Source: Candidatus Manganitrophaceae bacterium (GTDB lineage: Bacteria; Nitrospirota; Nitrospiria; SBBL01; Manganitrophaceae). From it: a stretch of DNA of 18,128 bases. The DNA is taken from assembly GCA_004297235.1 (NCBI GenBank), contig SCUR01000017.1, positions 1-18,128 of the forward strand, written 5' to 3'. Below are positions 13,451-18,128 of this stretch, piece after piece. A program made the translations under genes and the position numbers. The notes under the pieces are model-generated. The model ran no database searches and was not told where the DNA came from. It saw only the letters and a list, made by a program, of their open reading frames with translations. How positions within the stretch are numbered: the stretch's first letter is position 1; each line of letters begins with the position of its first letter.

Positions 13451-14549
13451 GAGCTCTCCCCATTTGAACCGCCTCTCTCCCTTCGAGCAGCGCCTCTAAT
13501 TGCGCGGCCCGATGAGCATAGGTATGCTCCGCCAAGATTCTCCGCCGCGCCGCCTCACCGATTGTGCGGGCGCGCTCGGATGTCAGCGCCCGGAGATGCT
13601 CGGCCACCTCGGCCCCGTCTTGCGCGACCAGAACCTCCTCTCCCGGTGTCAGAAAGAGCGCGATCCCCTCCCAGGCGTCGGTGATCAGACAGGCCGCCGC
13701 CCCCGCCGCTTCGAAGACCCGGGTCGCCGGGGAGAAGCCGGTCCGCGCCATGCTCTCGCGGGTGATATTGAGGACCGCCCGCGGGGTGCAGTTAAACGCG
13801 TTGTGGTCGCGCGTGTAGAGATGCCCGACAGAGCGAATGTTCCCCGGCATCCCCTTGTCTCCCCATCCATTCCCCGCCAGGAGAAATCGAGCTTCTGGGA
13901 GCGCTTTCGCCGCTTGAAAGAAAAATTGCTCGACCCGCGCCTCCCGATCGGGGAGACGGTTTCCGAGGAAGGCCAAGTCTCCCTCGAACCGCGGATCGGG
14001 CGGGACCGGATGATGCGTTTCCGGGTCGAGCGCGTTATAGATCGGAACACAGGCCCGCGCCCCGAGCGACCGATAGGCCTTCACGACCGGATCGCCGCCG
14101 CCGTAGGTCAAGACCAAATCATAGCGGGGGATGAGAAAACGGAATGGATCGTCCGGATTCTGGTGAACCCGATGCAGGGTCGCCGCGGCGTCCACATCCC
14201 AGAAAACCACCTCGGTATTCGGGCCGCGCATTTCGAGGACCGCTTCTTCGAGGAACGCATCAAAGACCCCCACTCCGCTCGCCTTCACGATCAGATCGGC
14301 GCCGCGCGCCTGCGCCAGCGCTTCCGCCACAGCCGTCTCCTGATTGGGATAGACGACCACCTCGGCCCACGGCGGATCGGGGATGTCCCGATGCGCCTGC
14401 CGGTCGTAGGCGTCCGGCTCATAGAATGTCACTCGATATCCCCGCTGGTGCAGGGCGCGGATGATCCCGCGGTAGTAGGTCGCCGCGCCGTTCCAGTAGG
14501 CGGAGACAAGACTCGATCCGAAAAAGGCGATTCGGGGTCGCCGGTTCAT
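13443..14549 (-). CDS. CgeB-like glycosyltransferase C
   Basis: A 368-residue GT-B protein starting MNRRPRIAFFGSSLVSAYWN. Conserved blocks include VVFWDVDAAATLHRVHQNPD, LVLTYGGGDPVVKAYRSLGA, LAFLGNRLPDREARVEQFFF, LNITRESMARTGFSPATRVF and the Ala-rich AAGAAACLITDAWEGIALFL. It belongs to the same CgeB-like group as its neighbours, but it is more distant from the A/B pair. ATG 14549 has AAGGAGG 7 bases upstream and overlaps the stop of glycosyltransferase D by four bases. The tail ends VQMGRAHE. It probably transfers a sugar to a growing glycan in the cytoplasm; substrate unknown. Confidence 0.86.
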   Translation of the reverse strand: MNRRPRIAFFGSSLVSAYWNGAATYYRGIIRALHQRGYRVTFYEPDAYDRQAHRDIPDPPWAEVVVYPNQETAVAEALAQARGADLIVKASGVGVFDAFLEEAVLEMRGPNTEVVFWDVDAAATLHRVHQNPDDPFRFLIPRYDLVLTYGGGDPVVKAYRSLGARACVPIYNALDPETHHPVPPDPRFEGDLAFLGNRLPDREARVEQFFFQAAKALPEARFLLAGNGWGDKGMPGNIRSVGHLYTRDHNAFNCTPRAVLNITRESMARTGFSPATRVFEAAGAAACLITDAWEGIALFLTPGEEVLVAQDGAEVAEHLRALTSERARTIGEAARRRILAEHTYAHRAAQLEALLEGREAVQMGRAHE

Positions 14550-15658
14550 ACCGAAACCTCCTTCCGTTCAGGCAAATTAAGACTCGCATCAATCTGGAGG
14601 AGCTGATCGACCCGATGCGCGCAGGTATGCCGCGCCAGAAGGGTCGCCCGGCCGTGCTGCGCCAGGGCCCGGGCCGCCGATTCATCGTGCAGGAGCATCT
14701 TCAGATGCCGCTTCATCTCCTCCCCCCACCGGGCGACGAGGAAATCGGCGCCGGGGGTGAAGAGCCCCTCGGTATCTTCCCAGGGGGCCGAGACGAGCGG
14801 GATGCCGCAGGCGAGCGCTTCGAACGGCCGGATCGTCGGAATGCCCGGAAGGGCGCGGGTATAAGGCCTCCGCGGGATATGAACGGTGACCCGGAATCGG
14901 GCGAAGCGCTCCGGCACCCGATCGTTCGGAACCCAGCCGGCATAAGTGATCCCCGCTGCGGCAAGCGCGGCCAAGCCTGCTTCGGGATAGCGGACCCCAT
15001 GCACGCGCGCCGAGAGGCCAAGCGCCTTCACCGGCTCCAGAAGAAAGGTCTGCAGCTCTTCAGTCCTCTCGTCGTCCCCCCAGTTCCCGATCCAGATGAG
15101 ATCGCCCTCCCGCGCCGACTCGATCGGACGGAACCGCCGCGTGTCGGCCGCCTCATGCCAGGTCCAGGCCTGTGCAGTCCAGCCGCGGGAGAGATAGAGC
15201 TCGCGCAGCACCTGTCCATAGGCGAGAACGCCGTCGTAGTGGGTGAGGTCATACTGCGACATCGCGGCCGGATCGGTGACGCTTCGATGATGCGTATCAT
15301 GGAAGAGAAGCCGATAGCGCCCTCCGCGCGCCCGATGTTGACCGATCCGCCGGACCAGGTCGTGGCTGTTCCACTCATGGACGAGGACCAGATCGGTGCG
15401 ATCGAGCGCCTCGTCGAGATCGAGAGTCGCCGGATCATACAGCGTGCTTCGAAGCTCCTGGAACGCGGCATGGAACCGATCGACCGCCGCCATCCCCTGC
15501 TCCGCGATCAGACTCCGAAGACTCCACCCGTCGGACGGCTCATAAACAAGAACCTCGTGACCTCGCGAGAGGAGCTCGCTCGCGATTCCCCGCAGGAAAT
15601 GGGCGTTCCCATGGTTCCAGTCGGAGATCAGAGAGTGATAGAACATCACGATGCGCAA
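14546..15658 (-). CDS. CgeB-like glycosyltransferase D
   Basis: A 370-residue protein beginning at a TTG (15658) supported by GAGGGAGG 7 bases upstream; the ATG four codons inside has no such site. N-terminal half: YHSLISDWNHGNAHFLRGIA, LVLVHEWNSHDLV, LLFHDTHHRSVTD; donor half: DLIWIGNWGDDERTEELQTF, RVTVHIPRRPYTRALPGIPT, IRPFEALACGIPLVSAPWED and GADFLVARW. The His/Asp-rich LFHDTHH is unusual in the group and may bind substrate or metal. This one resembles CgeB-like glycosyltransferases with a changed acceptor half. It follows the GT4 gene by 13 bases and overlaps glycosyltransferase C. Confidence 0.8.
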   Translation of the reverse strand: MRIVMFYHSLISDWNHGNAHFLRGIASELLSRGHEVLVYEPSDGWSLRSLIAEQGMAAVDRFHAAFQELRSTLYDPATLDLDEALDRTDLVLVHEWNSHDLVRRIGQHRARGGRYRLLFHDTHHRSVTDPAAMSQYDLTHYDGVLAYGQVLRELYLSRGWTAQAWTWHEAADTRRFRPIESAREGDLIWIGNWGDDERTEELQTFLLEPVKALGLSARVHGVRYPEAGLAALAAAGITYAGWVPNDRVPERFARFRVTVHIPRRPYTRALPGIPTIRPFEALACGIPLVSAPWEDTEGLFTPGADFLVARWGEEMKRHLKMLLHDESAARALAQHGRATLLARHTCAHRVDQLLQIDASLNLPERKEVSV

Positions 15659-15671
15659 GCAAGTACCTCCC

Positions 15672-16844
15672 TCAGGTCGGAACCTGAAATTGCGGATTTC
15701 GGATCGCGGATTTCGGATTAAGAAGCGGCTCGGTTTTCATTCCGCAATCGCTCCTCATCATCTCCCCATAGACGTTCAGATATCCCGCCGCCATCCGCTC
15801 CGGCGTATAACAGAGGGCCTGAGCGTGGGCCCGGCGGGCCATCGATTCCCGGAGCGAAGGATCCTCGATCAGGCGCTGAAGGGTCGATCGGAGCGCTTCC
15901 GGGTCGTCGGGGGGGACGAAGAGGGCCGCCTCTCCCCAGACCTCTCGGAGGCTCGGCAGATCGCCGAGGACCAGCGCGCAGCCTGAGAGCGCTGCTTCGA
16001 GGGGGGCCAAACCGAACGGCTCATACCGGGCCGGAAGAGCATAAATCGCCGACCGAGAGAGCCATCCGGCAAGGGTGGTCGAGTGGAGCCGGCCGAGCGA
16101 TCGAAGGGAATCGAACCCGACCCCCCTTCCGTCCGGATGGCGCTGCTCCCCCGCGACATAGACCGGCCAGGGGAGCGCGTGCGCGATCCGGTCGAGCAGT
16201 GCGATGTTCTTCGCCTCGTCCCAGAGGCGCCCCGCCGTAAAAATAAACGGCTCCTTCTCTCCCACGGTATAGCAGGCGGCGGTCCGTCCATTCGCAATGA
16301 CCGCGCTCTTCGGAAGCGGACCGTAATAGCGGCGAAGCGCCGCGAGCATCGCCGCCGTCGGCGCGACGACCCGATCGGCGTGCTGCAGCCCGGCGGAGAC
16401 CGCCCGGTGATAACGCTCCCACGCAACGGGCGCCTCCTCTCCCTTCACACTTCGCCACCAGGAGAAGACACAGGAATGTCCGACCACCAGGACCGGCTCC
16501 TTCCAAGGGAGCGCGCCATGGGCATAGCCGTTGAGGTGAATCAGGTCGGGCTGCAGCCGCTTCTCCAGCGCCCGCAGCCACTCCCCCGCCTCGGCAACCT
16601 CTTCCCATGGAGAGGCCATCCACTCCAACTTAAACGCGCTCGGATAGAGGGTGAGGTGAGGAATCCCTTCCGCCTCCGCCTGCTGCTCCGGACAGAGAGG
16701 GGCTCCCATCGTCGCGAGACAGACCTCGATCCGATGCGGACCGAGCGCTCGGACCAACTCAAGGGCATAGGTCCAAACCCCGCCGACCGTATCGGCCGTC
16801 ATGAGAATACGCCGGGGTATTTTTTCGTGTTTTGTTGCCTCCAT
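15672..16844 (-). CDS. GT4-family glycosyltransferase with repeat-encoded tail
   Basis: A 390-residue GT-B transferase. Acceptor side: RRILMTADTVGGVWTYALEL (11-30, the glycine loop VGGVWTY), LIHLNGYAHGALPW and VLVVGHSCVFSWW. Donor side: FIFTAGRLWDEAKNIALLDR (200-219) and the E-x7-E motif ARYEPFGLAPLEAALSGCAL (272-291; E275, E283). It resembles starch/glycogen-synthase-like and spore-coat GT4s. ATG 16844 is the start; the upstream part of this frame (to 17840) mirrors the radical SAM gene. The last 27 residues (364-390, ending NPKSAIRNPQFQVPT) run through heptameric repeat 15691-15718 and a 6-bp hairpin with tetraloop (15672-15687) that holds the stop, so the natural C-terminus is probably near residue 364. 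Confidence 0.85.
   Translation of the reverse strand: MEATKHEKIPRRILMTADTVGGVWTYALELVRALGPHRIEVCLATMGAPLCPEQQAEAEGIPHLTLYPSAFKLEWMASPWEEVAEAGEWLRALEKRLQPDLIHLNGYAHGALPWKEPVLVVGHSCVFSWWRSVKGEEAPVAWERYHRAVSAGLQHADRVVAPTAAMLAALRRYYGPLPKSAVIANGRTAACYTVGEKEPFIFTAGRLWDEAKNIALLDRIAHALPWPVYVAGEQRHPDGRGVGFDSLRSLGRLHSTTLAGWLSRSAIYALPARYEPFGLAPLEAALSGCALVLGDLPSLREVWGEAALFVPPDDPEALRSTLQRLIEDPSLRESMARRAHAQALCYTPERMAAGYLNVYGEMMRSDCGMKTEPLLNPKSAIRNPQFQVPT
15691..15718 (+). repeat. Heptameric tandem repeat, TGCGGAT type (4 units)
   Basis: Four consecutive heptamers TGCGGAT, TTCGGAT, CGCGGAT, TTCGGAT (15691-15718), matching the consensus NNCGGAT. The array lies inside the 3' end of the GT4 gene at 15672-16844 and is in the opposite orientation to the array at 10939-10973. 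Confidence 0.7.
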
Positions 16845-16863
16845 GACGCTCTCGTCAAAAGGC

Positions 16864-16933
16864 GTGAGAGGTGAGTCGTGAGGAGTGAGGAGGAAAGGAT
16901 TTTCGCCCTCTCTACTCACTCCTAACTCCTCAC
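16864..16933. repeat. Inverted pair of GTGAGGA heptamer arrays
   Basis: Four plus-strand heptamers (GTGAGAG, GTGAGTC, GTGAGGA, GTGAGGA; 16864-16891) face three on the minus strand (GTGAGGA, GTTAGGA, GTGAGTA; 16933-16913). Positions 16878-16891 and 16920-16933 are complementary at 13 of 14 bases, so the gap between the radical SAM and GT4 genes can fold a hairpin with a 28-base loop. The radical SAM stop TGA (16932-16930) is part of the first minus-strand unit. Sequence differs from the TGCGGAT arrays. Confidence 0.7.
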
Positions 16934-18128
16934 TGTTTTTCCAGCTCTTGCAAAGGAATCGGCCGCTGTTCTTGGATGTCGCTGAATGCGTCGTACTCTC
17001 GAAGATAGTGCTCGTGCGCGCGCTCCCACGCCTGCTCGTCGGGCAGGCCCCACTTGCGGACATAGTCGGGGGAGCCCGGATAGGGGAAGAGCGGAACCGG
17101 TTTGTTCGCCCAGACCCCATGTTTGACCAGGCTCTCCCGCCAGGCTTCGATCGCCGCCGGATCGTCCATGTGCGCTTCGAGAAGGTTCGCCTGGACGAAG
17201 GGGACATGCTTCTTTGCATAGAGGAGCCGCTCGACGATCTCGTCGGTGGAGAGCCGGCTCGGCTTATCGAGCCACTTCCTCCCCTCCACGCTGATGCTCT
17301 CCACCCCGGCCTCGATGGAGACGCAGCCGGCGCGGCCCAAGAGCTCCAGCATCGGCGGACTCCAGAGGTCGATCCGGGTCTGGACCCCGAATCGAACGCC
17401 GCGCTCGGCGACCGCTTCGAGCAGCGGCCTGTTTGGAAGAAAGATTTCGTCGATGAAATAGAGGTAAGTCGCGCCGCTTTCGATGAGGCCGTCGAGCTCT
17501 TCCAAGATGACCGGCAATGGGCGCTTGCGGTAATCGTCTCGAAAGTTGTCTTTGGCACAGAAAGTACAGTGATAAGGGCAGCCGCGGGAGGTCTCCATCT
17601 CGGCGCCGGGACCGTCGGGGGGCGCCTCAAACCGGTGATGGTGATGCGGATGGCGCGCGAGGCTCTCGCGGGACCAGCGGAGTGCCGGCAGCGTCGCCAT
17701 GTCGCAGGCGTGGGGTCCTCCCTGGACATGAATTTGATCTCCCTCTCGATAGCAGATCGACGGGATCTCACGCCGGTCGCCGGGCGATTTCCGGGTGAGG
17801 ATCGGCAAGATCTCTTCCGCCTCGCCGAGAACCGCCACATCGACGCCGAGCTTCTTCAACGTAATCGTCGGGGTCGTCGAGGCATGCGGCCCGATCGCAA
17901 TCAACGTTCCGCCGATCGGCCTCAGGTCGGAGATCGTTTCCAACGGAACCCGCAGCTCCGGCGGGGCGCAGCGCCAGAAAAGATAGCTCGGCGCGGTGGT
18001 GATCACGGTGAAGTCGGGCGCAAAGGCCGCCACCCGCGAGCGGATCTCTTCCCGCGAGATCCCCTCCAACAGGCCATCGACGATGAGCACCTCTTCTCCG
18101 CTTCTCTCCAGCAGCACCTTGGCATAGC
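16930..18128 (-). CDS. B12-binding radical SAM enzyme (5' end outside window)
   Basis: An N-terminal B12-binding-type domain (LIVDGLLEGISREEI, PDFTVITTAPSYLFWRC, IAIGPHAS, GVDVAVLGEAEE; about 10-105 counted from the GTG at 18117) precedes a radical SAM core whose cluster motif GCPYHCTFCAKDNF (C180, C184, C187) binds a 4Fe-4S cluster. Further blocks: LIESGATYLYFIDEIFLPNR, VRFGVQTRIDLWS, CVSIEAGVESISVEGRKWLD and LFPYPGSPDYVRKWGLPDE. The frame is open to the window edge (residues AYAK before the GTG), and the family normally has a longer N-terminus, so some 30 residues are missing. From memory it resembles TIGR04295-type proteins found with glycan clusters. It may C-methylate or rearrange a sugar or cyclitol; the exact reaction is unknown. 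Confidence 0.88.
   Translation of the reverse strand, partial: YAKVLLERSGEEVLIVDGLLEGISREEIRSRVAAFAPDFTVITTAPSYLFWRCAPPELRVPLETISDLRPIGGTLIAIGPHASTTPTITLKKLGVDVAVLGEAEEILPILTRKSPGDRREIPSICYREGDQIHVQGGPHACDMATLPALRWSRESLARHPHHHHRFEAPPDGPGAEMETSRGCPYHCTFCAKDNFRDDYRKRPLPVILEELDGLIESGATYLYFIDEIFLPNRPLLEAVAERGVRFGVQTRIDLWSPPMLELLGRAGCVSIEAGVESISVEGRKWLDKPSRLSTDEIVERLLYAKKHVPFVQANLLEAHMDDPAAIEAWRESLVKHGVWANKPVPLFPYPGSPDYVRKWGLPDEQAWERAHEHYLREYDAFSDIQEQRPIPLQELEKQ

Noticed and set aside
13500..14606. 368-residue plus-strand open frame
   Set aside because: Antisense to the CgeB-like gene C; composition is Arg/Pro-rich and no domain is visible.
10939..16933. CRISPR array made of the heptamer repeats
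   Set aside because: Units are only 7 bases, contiguous without spacers, and no cas gene is present.
16845..17840. 332-residue N-terminal extension of the GT4 gene reading
   Set aside because: It is the shifted frame of the radical SAM gene, Ser/Arg-rich and without motifs; the family-like start is at 16844.

Overview
The window is GC-rich bacterial chromosome, very probably Gram-negative: signal peptides precede Ig-like exported proteins, and the small intergenic gaps carry dispersed palindromic and heptameric repeats. Style and gene types recall Nitrospirota or delta-proteobacteria-like genomes, but nothing here fixes the taxon. I see no rRNA, tRNA, CRISPR array, transposase or phage gene, and no gene-free stretch longer than 300 bases; the longest gaps are 891-1156 (266 bp) and 3172-3405 (234 bp).

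Left part (1-3405), housekeeping or accessory genes in several orientations. It holds the start of a small basic protein leaving the left edge, a DUF2007-type protein, a 73-residue single-pass membrane protein and a secreted or membrane protein of unknown function behind a strong promoter. It ends with a two-gene operon of exported proteins that share an Ig-like domain; this operon has its own promoter (3360-3389) and intrinsic terminator (1683-1723).

Right part (3406-18128), one long co-directional minus-strand cluster of 14 genes, most overlapping or separated by fewer than 40 bases. In transcription order: a B12-binding radical SAM enzyme (cut by the right edge), a GT4 glycosyltransferase, three CgeB-like glycosyltransferases, inositol-3-phosphate synthase, then (after a palindromic repeat with a terminator-like hairpin) a PRL-like dual-specificity phosphatase and an NRAMP-related transporter. 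These are followed by a fourth CgeB-like glycosyltransferase, a sugar-phosphate nucleotidyltransferase, a CmoB-like methyltransferase, a PIG-L deacetylase, a second GT4 glycosyltransferase and a CelD/BioF2-type GNAT acyltransferase.

Together the cluster looks like a pathway that makes an inositol phosphate, activates a sugar, builds a glycosidic product with up to six glycosyltransferases, then deacetylates, acylates and methylates it. Ino1 + GT4 + PIG-L deacetylase + GNAT resembles the logic of mycothiol (MshA/B/D) and of aminocyclitol pseudosaccharides, but the Cys ligase MshC and the aminocyclitol-forming dehydrogenase and aminotransferase are not in the window. This is the best candidate for an undescribed system. 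The phosphatase-transporter pair embedded in it is a second, separate point of interest.
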